Source: Olsenella uli (lineage in GTDB: Bacteria > Actinomycetota > Coriobacteriia > Coriobacteriales > Atopobiaceae). From it: DNA of 64,000 nt. The translations under genes were made by a program, and so were the position numbers. Numbering within the stretch: the first letter of the stretch is position 1; each line of letters begins with the position of its first letter. This document shows positions 1 through 7,039 of this stretch, one piece after another. Under the pieces are notes generated by a model. It did not search any database, had not been told where the DNA came from, and was given only the letters and a program-made list of their open reading frames with translations. The stretch covers positions 124,001 to 188,000 of the forward strand of contig NZ_JACJJK010000003.1 in the NCBI RefSeq assembly GCF_016899935.1. Reading direction: 5' to 3'.

Positions 1-1
1 A

Positions 2-829
2 GCACCGCAGCTGAGAGAGCAGGTAGACGCTTATCTAGCCACGACGAACGCCGCAAATATAGCCGCAGGGTTCTTTTACTGTATGGAGAACGACGGCAAG
101 CTATCCAAGGGAAAGGCTGGTACTAACTGTATCCGTATCGTTAGAAAGAGCACGCTGATTGAAGAGTGCTCGAACAGGCTAATACCCGTGCGGATATTCA
201 CGGCAACGCCGATGAACAAGCGTACTGAGAAGTACTACGACGTACAGATAGAGGTTCTTGAAGCCCCTTTAGCCGCTAACATAGGCCGCATAATCCAGTA
301 TCGCGGCTGTAGTGGTGCCAAGGGCAAGAACAATGAAAAGCTACCAGCACTAGCCGAATACATGAAGTCCGTCCTGCCCGCAGACGTGATAGAGAACTCG
401 CCGCTTCTAACGTTCAAGTGCGACAGTGAGCAAGAAAGGGACTTCTGGAAAGAACAGGGATTCAACCTTGCCAATGACGGAAGCAAGCAGATTCACTTTG
501 CCAACAACAGCGGCTTAGACCTGTTCAAAGGAAGAACAATCATAGTTGCTGGAAAGTTCGACCTGCCGCTACAGTCATACCAAGATTTGTGGGATGACAT
601 AGGAGACGGCTCAGAGCTTGAGCGGCAGAACCAGAACGTACCGCTAAACGGCGTTGAACAAACGCTGTATCTCTACACTGAACCAGAGATGCGGGATATG
701 CAGATAGAGCGGCTTGAAAACGCCGTAGAACAGGCCGCAGGAAGAGCAAGGACGCTCAGGGAAGAGGGGGCTACTGTCTACCTCTTCTGCAACTTTGTCA
801 TTGCGGATGCGGACGAAGTACACGACTAG
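2..829 (+). CDS. Helicase-like protein, C-terminal part (5' end outside window)
   Basis: The reading frame is open from base 2, so the gene starts before the window; the ATG at 83 is internal. The visible 275 residues end in a block QAAGRARTLREEGATVYLF, which fits helicase motif VI (QxxGRxR) followed by a beta strand, as in C-terminal domains of phage and plasmid superfamily 2 helicase/primase-type proteins. TATPMNKRTEKYYD near the start could be helicase motif III-like. Likely role is DNA unwinding during replication of the mobile element; this is inferred from one motif and the neighbours. Codon use is much less GC-rich than genes beyond 7.4 kb. Walker A and B motifs would lie upstream of the window. 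Confidence 0.55.
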   Translation, partial: APQLREQVDAYLATTNAANIAAGFFYCMENDGKLSKGKAGTNCIRIVRKSTLIEECSNRLIPVRIFTATPMNKRTEKYYDVQIEVLEAPLAANIGRIIQYRGCSGAKGKNNEKLPALAEYMKSVLPADVIENSPLLTFKCDSEQERDFWKEQGFNLANDGSKQIHFANNSGLDLFKGRTIIVAGKFDLPLQSYQDLWDDIGDGSELERQNQNVPLNGVEQTLYLYTEPEMRDMQIERLENAVEQAAGRARTLREEGATVYLFCNFVIADADEVHD

Positions 830-876
830 CTAACCGCGAATGGAGTATGGGCGGAGGTAGGGGGGTGGTTTTATGA

Positions 877-901
877 TTTTTAGCTTTTCGAGCTGAAAAA
901 A
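877..901 (+). terminator. Weak A/T-flanked stem-loop after the helicase-like gene
   Basis: TTTTTAGCT, a five-base loop, then AGCTGAAAAAA forms a short stem with A and T runs on either side. Only four G/C-containing pairs hold it, so termination strength is doubtful. The rest of 830-949 shows only a purine-rich Shine-Dalgarno region for the next gene. Confidence 0.25.
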
Positions 902-949
902 CGCTCTTCCCCCGTCCAACGCACACTCCCAAGGAGAAAGGGGAAAGGT

Positions 950-1342
950 ATGAGCATAGTAAATGATTATTTCCTTTGGTACCGCGTTTGGAACAGGCAC
1001 GAGCTGCTAAAGAACGCTCAGCGACAGATAATGATTGACGCAGTGCCGCACGCAAGCAGCAAGCAGATGGCTGAGTATCTGTTGAATGCCTTGGATTTCG
1101 ACAGCCGAATAAGCAAGAGAACAAGGCAGTTGAAGCAACAGACGGACAAGGGCGGCTATCAGGCGGACTACGTAGGGGACGCACAGATAGAGAAGGTTCA
1201 CGAGTTTTGTAGTGAGCAGATACGTTCTGACTGGGACGCTCCAATAAGCCAAGAGCAGTTCGAAGAGACGCTTTTCTTTGAAGCTGTACAGGACGAACTA
1301 AAGAAGTTCCCTGAGAAGGTAGACGTAAAGTTGCGGCTGTAG
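950..1342 (+). CDS. Hypothetical protein, 130 aa
   Basis: A free-standing reading frame with a strong purine-rich ribosome-binding site (AAGGAGAAAGGGGAAAGGT just before the ATG). The product is charged, helical in character and has no signal peptide or membrane segment. I recognise no family. It follows the helicase-like gene on the same strand and shares its moderate GC content, so it is probably another gene of the mobile element. The opposite-strand frames over this stretch are shadows. Confidence 0.6.
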   Translation: MSIVNDYFLWYRVWNRHELLKNAQRQIMIDAVPHASSKQMAEYLLNALDFDSRISKRTRQLKQQTDKGGYQADYVGDAQIEKVHEFCSEQIRSDWDAPISQEQFEETLFFEAVQDELKKFPEKVDVKLRL

Positions 1343-1398
1343 GCGAAAAACGAGACACTTTAGCCTGATAAATCAAGCTTATTTGGTAACGTATCGTA

Positions 1399-1450
1399 TG
1401 TTAGGTGCTGAACGTTTTTCATATCTATAACGTCGAAAAACAACCTAACA
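1399..1450. repeat. Two-part inverted repeat, possible binding or attachment site
   Basis: TGTTAGGT (1399-1406) and GTTTTTC (1414-1420) are mirrored by GAAAAAC (1435-1441) and ACCTAACA (1443-1450). Two nested arm pairs around a 14-bp AT-rich centre suggest a protein-binding site or a processed hairpin. It lies between two convergent genes, so it is not an obvious promoter operator. No integrase gene is visible. Confidence 0.4.
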
Positions 1451-1485
1451 TTCAGGCTATTTCACGATATATCGGCACAAAACAG

Positions 1486-1520
1486 ATACGGGCACCTACC
1501 TTTGCGGCGGGTGCCCGTAT
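1486..1520 (-). terminator. GGGCACC-type terminator closing cassette A
   Basis: ATACGGGCACC and GGTGCCCGTAT form an 11-bp perfect stem around a 13-nt loop, directly after the stop of the minus-strand 418-aa gene. T-rich flanks exist on both sides, so it may act in both directions. A near-identical hairpin (4054-4084) closes the second cassette. Confidence 0.65.
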
Positions 1521-1541
1521 TTTCGTTTGGTTATTCGACTT

Positions 1542-2798
1542 TTATGCTCCGCCGTATGTACCCGTCCACTGTAGGTTCCATGTACCGTAACTGCACTCAA
1601 TGACGATATAGTACATATTCCCCTCCTGCACGGGAACGCTCGTGTCTACCGCATAACTTCCGATTTCGTTTGCCACAAGCGAATAGTGGTTCTGGTTTGA
1701 GTCCAAGATTCTGACGATGAAGTTGCCGGTACCCTCGTACGACCCAGAGAAATCAAACGAATCTGAGCAGGCATAGACCCGGTACATTGATTTGCCGTCT
1801 TCGTTTACCAATAACTCGTCCTTCTTCGAGCTGTCACCAGAAATTGAATCTTGCGACCCGCCTGTATCATCTTGTTCGACAGCAGGTTCATCGAAGGTAA
1901 ACTCAAGGTGTGGCTCAGAATCAAATTGACCAGCATCTATTGGCTCTTTTTCCGCGAGTGATAAAAGAATAAACTCTAGGTTTAGCCCAAACCCGCTCCA
2001 ACCGGAGTTTTCGCAATACAGAACAAGCTGCGAAATGACATCTTCAGCGTTTCTGCCGTTCAATTGCATGCAATATAAAATCATTTCTGTCGGCGAATCG
2101 TTCTCTCTCTCAGTTCTCGACACCGCAACCAAGAGTGCGTCCTCGCCTCCCATTGTTGTCGGTGCGAACTGGAAATCATAGCGATACTGAAGGTCAGTAT
2201 TGCCACTAGATGCATATTGCTGATAGGCGACCCCATCTTCAGTTTGATTGGTGAACCCGGCTAAAGCAACGAGCTCATCCAGGGACAGCCCCTTGCATTG
2301 CTCGGAATCAAATTTGAGATAAATGTACGAGTAGTATCTGTCTGAATCTCCAGCATTCGCATGAATACCGTAGTCCTCGATGTCTATCTCAACAGACGTC
2401 TCATCAAGTCCAGATTCATTGTACGCACGGAGGTACTCACTGGGCAGGCCGGTCATGCCATACTCTTCAAGACTTGTTCGCATATCCCACAGCCGATTCA
2501 ACTCGAACTCAGTTGGGAAGCCGCCATGCTTTTCTGCGAAATCGCGATATTGCTCCGTGTTAGCGTTTGAGACGAGCTGCGTCCAAGCGTCGGCAACCTC
2601 TTCGGGGTTACCGTTGGATAGCTGTGCGTCTATCTTGTCAAGCTCCTTCTGGATGTTGTCGAGACGCTCTTGTTCGGCAGCCCTTTCTGCGTTATTCGAA
2701 TTAACGTAAACGGCTGTGGGCGCGGCTATGGCTACGATGACGGCAAGGGCTATGAATACCAGCAACCTCTTATGCCCGAGAAAGAATGTGCCCTTCAC
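1542..2798 (-). CDS. Membrane-anchored coiled-coil protein, cassette A cargo
   Basis: I place the start at GTG 2798, three bases after the stop of the 67-aa gene, with AAGGGG five bases upstream; the frame itself extends further to a TTG. The product is 418 aa: a basic N-terminus, one hydrophobic helix (about residues 10-30, LLVFIALAVIVAIAAPTAVY), a coiled coil rich in E, Q and K (about 35-60), then a long acidic soluble region and a C-terminal beta-rich domain ending in WNLQWTGTYGGA. That tail resembles secreted beta-sandwich domains in style, but I cannot assign a family. Topology suggests a single-pass protein with most of its mass outside the cell. It forms an operon with the upstream 67-aa gene behind the conserved leader. 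Confidence 0.65.
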   Translation of the reverse strand: MKGTFFLGHKRLLVFIALAVIVAIAAPTAVYVNSNNAERAAEQERLDNIQKELDKIDAQLSNGNPEEVADAWTQLVSNANTEQYRDFAEKHGGFPTEFELNRLWDMRTSLEEYGMTGLPSEYLRAYNESGLDETSVEIDIEDYGIHANAGDSDRYYSYIYLKFDSEQCKGLSLDELVALAGFTNQTEDGVAYQQYASSGNTDLQYRYDFQFAPTTMGGEDALLVAVSRTERENDSPTEMILYCMQLNGRNAEDVISQLVLYCENSGWSGFGLNLEFILLSLAEKEPIDAGQFDSEPHLEFTFDEPAVEQDDTGGSQDSISGDSSKKDELLVNEDGKSMYRVYACSDSFDFSGSYEGTGNFIVRILDSNQNHYSLVANEIGSYAVDTSVPVQEGNMYYIVIECSYGTWNLQWTGTYGGA

Positions 2799-2800
2799 TG

Positions 2801-3004
2801 CTACCCCTTCATTCTTTTTAGTAGGAGGTGCGTGCAAATAAGTGTGATGGCCGCCGGGTCGTCCAGCGCTTCGTCAATGCCGTCCACAACGTATTCCGGG
2901 TTGTGAGTCGGCAACTTGTCGTGATATTCAAGGAGCTCTTTGACGCTGGTTATTTTTTGTCTGTCGATTGTTTCGATTAGATTGAGGATGGCGGGTACGT
3001 CCAT
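2801..3004 (-). CDS. Small hypothetical protein, 67 aa
   Basis: Start chosen at ATG 3004 because GGAAGGAG lies at the ideal distance; the same upstream string precedes the cargo gene of cassette B. An in-frame ATG 27 bases earlier lies in the leader and is probably not used. The product is mostly helical and acidic (MDVPAILNLIETIDRQKITS...), with no membrane segment. It is the first gene after the leader and is translationally close to the 418-aa gene, so the two may act together. No known family. Confidence 0.6.
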   Translation of the reverse strand: MDVPAILNLIETIDRQKITSVKELLEYHDKLPTHNPEYVVDGIDEALDDPAAITLICTHLLLKRMKG

Positions 3005-3033
3005 AACCTGCTCCTTCCAAAAGCAGCCCATTA

Positions 3034-3216
3034 GAGACTGTGGAAGAAGTCCCGCGTGTCAAACAGTGAGGGGGAGTCTCCGCCCACAGTTGCCATACTG
3101 CCCTTGGTGTTCACGGTATACGTGAGTCACATCAGGGAGGGAGAAGACTCCCCCTGACTAGAGACTCACGGAAACTATGTTGTGAATACCACCCGTTAGG
3201 GCGGCAGTGTGGCAAC
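3034..3216. ncRNA. Structured element, copy A (leader or non-coding RNA)
   Basis: This ~183-bp block is strongly conserved with 5412-5590. Nested pairings are visible: GTTGCCATACTGCC (3089-3102) with 3203-3216, GGTGTTCAC (3106-3114) with GTGAATACC (3182-3190), GTGAGTC (3122-3128) with GACTCAC (3163-3169), and an inner TCAGGG...CCCTGA hairpin. The second and third stems have different sequences in copy B but remain paired, which indicates selection on structure. The imperfect pairs are G-U if read on the + strand but A-C if read on the - strand, favouring a + strand RNA. Against that, a -10-like box sits at its edge for - strand transcription and the cargo genes lie downstream on -. Strand is therefore left open. 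Confidence 0.65.
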
Positions 3217-3220
3217 TTGG

Positions 3221-3249
3221 ATTCTATCAGAGAGGGTGGTTGTTGACAC
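3221..3249 (-). promoter_or_regulatory. Candidate promoter of cassette A
   Basis: On the minus strand TAGAAT (3226-3221) follows GTGTCA (3249-3244) with a 17-bp gap. Transcription would begin at about the first base of the conserved element. The same TAGAAT lies at the same place in copy B. Confidence 0.4.
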
Positions 3250-3260
3250 TAAGCCAACAG

Positions 3261-3296
3261 CTAAGAAAAAGGGACGCCCCGCAAGGGGACGCCCCG
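3261..3296 (-). terminator. GC-rich hairpin with T run upstream of cassette A
   Basis: On the minus strand GGGGCGTCCCC and GGGGCGTCCC flank TTGC and are followed by TTTTTCTTAG. The stem has internal mismatches, unlike its perfect counterpart at 5635-5669. It follows the remnant stop at 3320, so it probably once ended the transcript of the decayed gene. Confidence 0.45.
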
Positions 3297-3319
3297 CAAA
3301 TCAAGACTTGTTGCCCGCC

Positions 3320-3376
3320 CTACTCTTGGGACTCTCGCTTCTGAGCACGCTTCTCCGCTGCCGCCATGTTCGCGGG
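3320..3376 (-). pseudogene. Remnant of the C-terminus of the 'A-type' gene family
   Basis: The minus strand encodes KPANMAAAEKRAQKRESQE followed by a stop. This matches the end of the gene at 6521-7039 (ARNKAAAAKRAAKRGE). Only the last ~19 codons remain; upstream the sequence turns into the antisense of the tail-protein gene, so a recombination joint lies near 3370-3380. Confidence 0.5.
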
Positions 3377-4049
3377 CTTCTGGGGAGACGGGCTTATCCC
3401 CAACACCTCAACCGCACTCTTGGTTGAGCCTATCGAGAACTCTTTCGCGGTGGTGGTGAATCCCGGTGACGCCTTCATCAAGGGACGCTTCTACCAGAAC
3501 ACCGAGGACAGGCAGTTCACTCTATCCAACGGCAATTCCCAAGAGCGGGTGGACTACATAGCACTACGCTTCGACTCGGAGAAGCGAAGCGTCTACCTCA
3601 AATACTTGGAGGGTGCGGAAGGGGAGGGAAACCCGCTTTTCGCACGCTCAACCGGACTCTTCGACTTGCTGTTGGCGAAGATAACCGTTCCCGCCAACGC
3701 TCAGTTCCTCACGGACGAGATGGTTGAGGACTTGCGTGGAACGAGTGATTGCCCTTGGATAAACCTACGCTTCGACTTGGACGCTATCACTTCCAGTTTT
3801 CAAGCGTGGTACGACAACGTTAGGCAACTCTTGGACGAGGACGTTGCCGTACAGCTCCAAGAGCAGATAGACGAGAACGCGGATAACATCACAACGCTCA
3901 ACTCGACTATCGCCAACTTGGTAGTACAGAACCAACAACTCCAAGAGCAACTTGAGAATGAACGCAAGTACGACAACGTTATCAAGGACGGTAATATCTA
4001 CCTGAACACACGTCCGTATGACCCAACCATTGATACAGACATTCCATAA
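3366..4049 (+). pseudogene. Phage tail/receptor-binding-like protein, 5' truncated
   Basis: The protein reads FWGDGLIPNTSTALLVEPIENSF, then PGDAFIKGRFYQNT, RVDYIALRFDSEKRSV and a C-terminal coiled coil (about residues 155-205). This pattern (FxGDGxxPN, pGxAxIxGxxY, RxDxxxLRxD) is typical of the N-terminal domain of tail-associated and receptor-binding proteins of Gram-positive phages. Those normally have about 25-40 more residues before FWGDG, which are absent. The ATG at 3366 lies inside the antisense of the decayed A-type gene and has no convincing ribosome-binding site. I infer truncation by recombination. Expression is uncertain. Confidence 0.6.
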
Positions 4050-4053
4050 CGAA

Positions 4054-4084
4054 ACGGGCACCCACCTCTTGCGGCGGGTGCCCG
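4054..4084. terminator. GGGCACCC-type terminator closing cassette B
   Basis: ACGGGCACCC and GGGTGCCCGT form a 10-bp perfect stem followed by TTTTTT on the + strand, and by TTTCGTT on the - strand. It lies between the tail-protein gene (+) and the 425-aa gene (-), so it probably works for both. It is a near copy of 1486-1520. Confidence 0.75.
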
Positions 4085-4105
4085 TTTTTTGTATTAGCGC
4101 GACTC

Positions 4106-5383
4106 TTACTCCTCTTCCTCTTCTTCATCCTCTATAACCGGACAATCACCTTCCAAAAGCCAGAGGTGATAGGGTTCAACCTCTATCGACACTCCACGTA
4201 TGGTTGACAGCTCTACATCATCGTAAAGCTGAATCAGCACATCGGCTTCGAAGGTGCTGGGCTTTTTGGCTTTGCGGACGTTGCGGTTGCGCAGGGTGCT
4301 GTAAGTATTAAGGTAGCCTTCGAAACCAAGCTCTTCCGTATAACAAATGTGTCCGAATCCATCGCCGCAAAAATATCCCTCTCCGATAACCTCGTTATTG
4401 AGTTTAGCGACTAGTCGAAGAGAACCATCAATAATCGCGAGTGTGTTGAAGAAGTGGGGGTAACCAACTGTTACCTCTATTGTTGCGACAAGGTTTTTAT
4501 GTGACTTGCTGAACTTCCTTTCTTTTACAGTCACTTGCAGAGAATCGAAGTACTTGGCTGACTCTTTATCATCTGAGCAAATGCGTCCATCAATCGCATC
4601 TTTGAAATAGCCGAGTTCTTCAAGAAAACCCTCTGCACGAATCGCCTCTGTGTCTTCGTCTGTTGGCTTGGAAAATGTTTCCTGAAGAGTATTTTGGAGC
4701 GAATCATATGTAGCTTGCGCGCGTTCGTTCTGGGCGCGGGTTCTATCTGCGGCAGCAACACCGGCGGCTGTTCCAAAAAGTGCGCTATTGATGGTTGCCG
4801 ACGCAACCGTGCTTTTGGGCTTTGGCTTCATTCCAGCAGAAGCGATGAATTGCCCGCGCAGCTTTATTCGTTCGTGCCAATCATCTACGAGCTTCTTACA
4901 AATCTTCATTTGCTCAAGCGTGTTCGTATAATATTTTTCTTTTCCAATAAGTTCAGCGCGCGCCTTCTCAGCTTGAACCTCATCGCACTCTTGCCGCCTT
5001 GCGGCATCCTTCTTCTCGCGTTCTGCGGCTTCGAAACGCTCCTTGCCAAGCTCAAAATATCTTTGAATGTCCCGTTCACTCATGTTTGAATCGTTGAGGA
5101 TGTTGCGAGCGACAAGAATAATTTCAGATTCGTTTGAACTCCAATCAACAATCTTCCTTTTGCGGCAACCGCGATAAAGGGTGTCGACTTTCTTGAAGTA
5201 TTCGTCTTCTTCACGTTGCTTCTGTTCGGCTATGGCACGAGCCTTCGCTTCCTCTGCCTGTTTTTGTTCGGCCTCATCTTGTGCCTTTGCCTTTTTGGCG
5301 GATTGATATGTGCCGATAGCTCCGAGAATGGCGATGAAAGCAGCAAAGATAATAACAATGAGATTGTGTGAATTGGCATCCAT
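4106..5383 (-). CDS. Membrane-anchored coiled-coil protein, cassette B cargo
   Basis: Start chosen at ATG 5383, six bases after GGAAGGAG; the frame extends upstream into the conserved leader, which is not expected to be coding. The 425-aa product has an N-terminal membrane helix (about residues 7-25, NLIVIIFAAFIAILGAIGTY), a long K/E/A/Q-rich coiled coil (about 28-170), a short Gly/Ala segment near 210 and a C-terminal mixed domain, ending in an acidic tail of eight glutamates with one aspartate nearby. No family recognised. Overall plan (one helix, coiled coil, soluble C-domain) is like the cassette A protein though I see no sequence match. It is followed by the paired terminator. Confidence 0.65.
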   Translation of the reverse strand: MDANSHNLIVIIFAAFIAILGAIGTYQSAKKAKAQDEAEQKQAEEAKARAIAEQKQREEDEYFKKVDTLYRGCRKRKIVDWSSNESEIILVARNILNDSNMSERDIQRYFELGKERFEAAEREKKDAARRQECDEVQAEKARAELIGKEKYYTNTLEQMKICKKLVDDWHERIKLRGQFIASAGMKPKPKSTVASATINSALFGTAAGVAAADRTRAQNERAQATYDSLQNTLQETFSKPTDEDTEAIRAEGFLEELGYFKDAIDGRICSDDKESAKYFDSLQVTVKERKFSKSHKNLVATIEVTVGYPHFFNTLAIIDGSLRLVAKLNNEVIGEGYFCGDGFGHICYTEELGFEGYLNTYSTLRNRNVRKAKKPSTFEADVLIQLYDDVELSTIRGVSIEVEPYHLWLLEGDCPVIEDEEEEEE

Positions 5384-5411
5384 GCTCGCTCCTTCCAAAA
5401 GCAGTCCGATA

Positions 5412-5590
5412 GAGACTGTGGAAGAAGTCCCATACATCAAGACAGTGAGGGGGAGTCTCCGCCCACAGTTGGCACACTGCCTTCGGTGCCTACGTGTACG
5501 TAAGCAGTCTCAGGGAGGGAGAAGACTCCCCCTGACTACCGCTTACGCTAGGTTGTTAGGCACCACCCGTTAGGGCGGCAGTGTGGCAAC
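5412..5590. ncRNA. Structured element, copy B (leader or non-coding RNA)
   Basis: Second copy of the element at 3034-3216. Pairings: ACTGTGG (5415-5421) with CCACAGT (5463-5469); GTTGGCACACTGCC (5468-5481) with 5577-5590, one mismatch; GGTGCCTA (5485-5492) with TAGGCACC (5557-5564); GTAAGC (5500-5505) with GCTTAC (5541-5546); TCAGGG...CCCTGA hairpin at 5510-5535. GGGGGAGTCT (5449-5458) is also a perfect complement of AGACTCCCCC (5523-5532), which would compete with the hairpin, giving either a pseudoknot or a switch. It sits upstream of the minus-strand cargo gene with only its ribosome-binding site between. Confidence 0.65.
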
Positions 5591-5594
5591 TCTG

Positions 5595-5623
5595 ATTCTA
5601 CCAGAGGGGTAGAGGAATATAAT
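5595..5623 (-). promoter_or_regulatory. Candidate promoter of cassette B
   Basis: TAGAAT (5600-5595 on the minus strand) is positioned as in cassette A. The hexamer 17 bp upstream is ATTATA, a poor -35. On the + strand the same AT-rich stretch reads TATAAT, so direction is not settled. Confidence 0.3.
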
Positions 5624-5634
5624 TTAGCTACGAG

Positions 5635-5669
5635 CTAAGAAAAAAGGGCGCTCCGCGAGGGAACGCCCC
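5635..5669 (-). terminator. Intrinsic terminator after the B-type gene at 5688
   Basis: On the minus strand GGGGCGTTCC and GGAGCGCCC pair around a short loop and are followed by TTTTTTCTT. It lies 19 bases after the stop of the 90-aa gene and before the candidate promoter of cassette B, separating the two transcription units. Confidence 0.75.
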
Positions 5670-5687
5670 GATTGTCATACGCTTTAC

Positions 5688-5960
5688 CTAATAATTACGT
5701 GAAATCTTAAGCAGGGTTTGCTGCTCTTCAGAAAAGGTTGCTTGGAACTCCTCTGAATGGAACACATCACTGAAACCCTCAACTCCATCCTTATCAAGGG
5801 CTGCGGACAATAGCGCCTTCTGCTCGTCGGTTAGGCTATTGAGAAGTTCTTTGTATGCGTCTGCCGCACGCCGACCCCTCTTTTTTGCTCTCTCCAACCT
5901 CCGTTGGATGTCCAGAGACTCTATGAAGTTCAGGGTGTCCCACGGTTCCACCTTTGTCAC
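5688..5960 (-). CDS. Hypothetical 'B-type' protein, 90 aa
   Basis: Begins with GTG overlapping the stop of the fragment upstream (GTGA), with AAGGA six bases before. The product is helical and charged and contains SLTDEQKALLSAALDKDG. The neighbouring gene at 6241 has the matching block SLSEEQKALYCEASKDI, so the two are paralogs. No known domain. It is the last gene before a strong terminator. Its position directly after an A-type gene or fragment repeats the order seen upstream. Confidence 0.55.
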   Translation of the reverse strand: MTKVEPWDTLNFIESLDIQRRLERAKKRGRRAADAYKELLNSLTDEQKALLSAALDKDGVEGFSDVFHSEEFQATFSEEQQTLLKISRNY

Positions 5961-6241
5961 TCCTCGTCCTTCTTCGGGCTGTTCCTCTTTGCTTGCTCCT
6001 TGAACTGCGCAGTCTTCATATCGAAGAACTCAAGATACTGCTCGCCGTACACGTCTAGAAGAATGTCCTCAGCCGCAGTCTCGAAGTAGGCTTTAACCTT
6101 AGTCTTGATTTGCTTGTAAATCTTCGAATACTTCTCCTCCTTTTCATCGCGGATGAATTGAAGGACGTTCTTGTAGTAGTTGAGGTTGGTGCGGACAGTC
6201 TGAGCGACAGTCTTAAAGTGCTCGCCGTTGGTGAACGAGAC
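5957..6241 (-). pseudogene. 'A-type' gene fragment (C-terminal half only)
   Basis: The frame reads FLVSFTNGEHFKTVAQTV, RTNLNYYKNVLQF and continues to FKEQAKRNSPKKDEE and a stop. It aligns along its length with the C-terminal half of the gene at 6521-7039 (SVTMTLRSNLAA, RNFEQF ... NKAAAAKRAAKRGE). There is no start codon or N-terminal half: upstream it runs into the end of the 6241 gene in another frame. I infer a deletion that joined a B-type gene to the middle of a second A-type gene. Confidence 0.55.
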
Positions 6242-6528
6242 TAGGAAACACCCGTCCCATCCGCCTGCTCTTCGATAGACTCTTTGTAGCGTGACATATA
6301 GAAGGAAATCCGCTCCTCCCTGTCAGTAATGTCTTTGGATGCCTCACAGTAGAGAGCCTTCTGCTCCTCCGATAGAGAGCCAAACCACGCAAGGAACTGG
6401 TTCACCCTTTCGTCGCGGGCTTTGGCTTCCCCATCCAACTGTTCACACAGTCTCTCAGTCTCGGCAATTATGGACTCGGTTCCGAGAAGCTGATAAACGT
6501 TCCATAATGCTTTGTCCACGTCACTCAC
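6241..6528 (-). CDS. Hypothetical 'B-type' protein, about 95 aa
   Basis: Possible starts are GTG 6528 (overlapping the end of the upstream gene) or GTG 6519 (better spaced from AGAGGGG). The longer upstream frame is an antisense-like shadow of the A-type gene. The protein (DKALWNVYQLLGTE..., SLSEEQKALYCEASKDI) is a paralog of the 90-aa protein at 5688. Its last residues, ADGTGVS, come from the joint with the next fragment, so the native C-terminus may be altered. Function unknown. Confidence 0.5.
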   Translation of the reverse strand: MSDVDKALWNVYQLLGTESIIAETERLCEQLDGEAKARDERVNQFLAWFGSLSEEQKALYCEASKDITDREERISFYMSRYKESIEEQADGTGVS

Positions 6529-7039
6529 CCCTCTTCGCCGCACGCTTCGCCGCAGCCGCCTTGTTGCGGGCGTTCTCCTCCTCGATGTAGGAATCACGGA
6601 ACTCGCGATAGTCGGTGTAGTAGTCGCAGAGCATATCTTCGCTTGCGAGGACGAAGTAATCCTCAAAGTCGTTCATAAGCTTGTTGTAGACGGCGGCGTA
6701 ATCGTCGCTAGGCTCCTCGTTGAGGAACTGCTCGAAGTTGCGTTAGGCGGCAAGGTTCGAGCGGAGAGTCATAGTCACAGACTTGGTGTGCGGTGTGGAG
6801 AACTCCATCCCCTGAGTCCTGTTCTCCTCAGAGAAGAACTCGCAAATATCGAGAGCGTCACCGAGGATTGCGGTGTCCTCGTCGCTACTGTACTGAGCAA
6901 TGAGAGTGTCGCGGATTGCCGCAAGCTCGGGGTGCTCGGTGATAACCTCGTCCGCCTTAGCCTCAGCGTCATTGTCAAAGTACTCTTCCGCGAACTTCTT
7001 GTGAACGCGGGCAAGCTGCTTCACATTCCACTTCTTCAT
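6521..7039 (-). pseudogene. 'A-type' gene interrupted by an in-frame TAA
   Basis: From ATG 7039 (AAGGGG eight bases upstream) the frame encodes MKKWNVKQLARVHKKFAEEY and runs to TAA at 6743-6745, then continues in the same frame for 73 more codons to TGA at 6521. At the stop position the paralogous fragment has tyrosine (NLNYYKN against NLAA-stop-RN), so one base change TAY to TAA explains it. Intact length would be 172 aa: charged, helical, with a lysine/alanine-rich tail. Function unknown. If the stop is real in the cell, a 98-aa truncated product would form. Confidence 0.6.

Noticed and set aside
1405-1590. 61-codon frame across the inverted repeat and terminator
   Set aside because: It covers a hairpin terminator and the end of an opposite gene; chance frame.
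3209-3427. Open frame starting MATWILSERVVVDTK
   Set aside because: It begins in the structured element and crosses the terminator repeats and the antisense of the A-type remnant; no ribosome-binding site and no homology.
5412-5590. Reading the repeated 180-bp block as an insertion sequence
   Set aside because: It has no transposase frame and its internal pairing with compensatory changes fits an RNA structure better than terminal inverted repeats.
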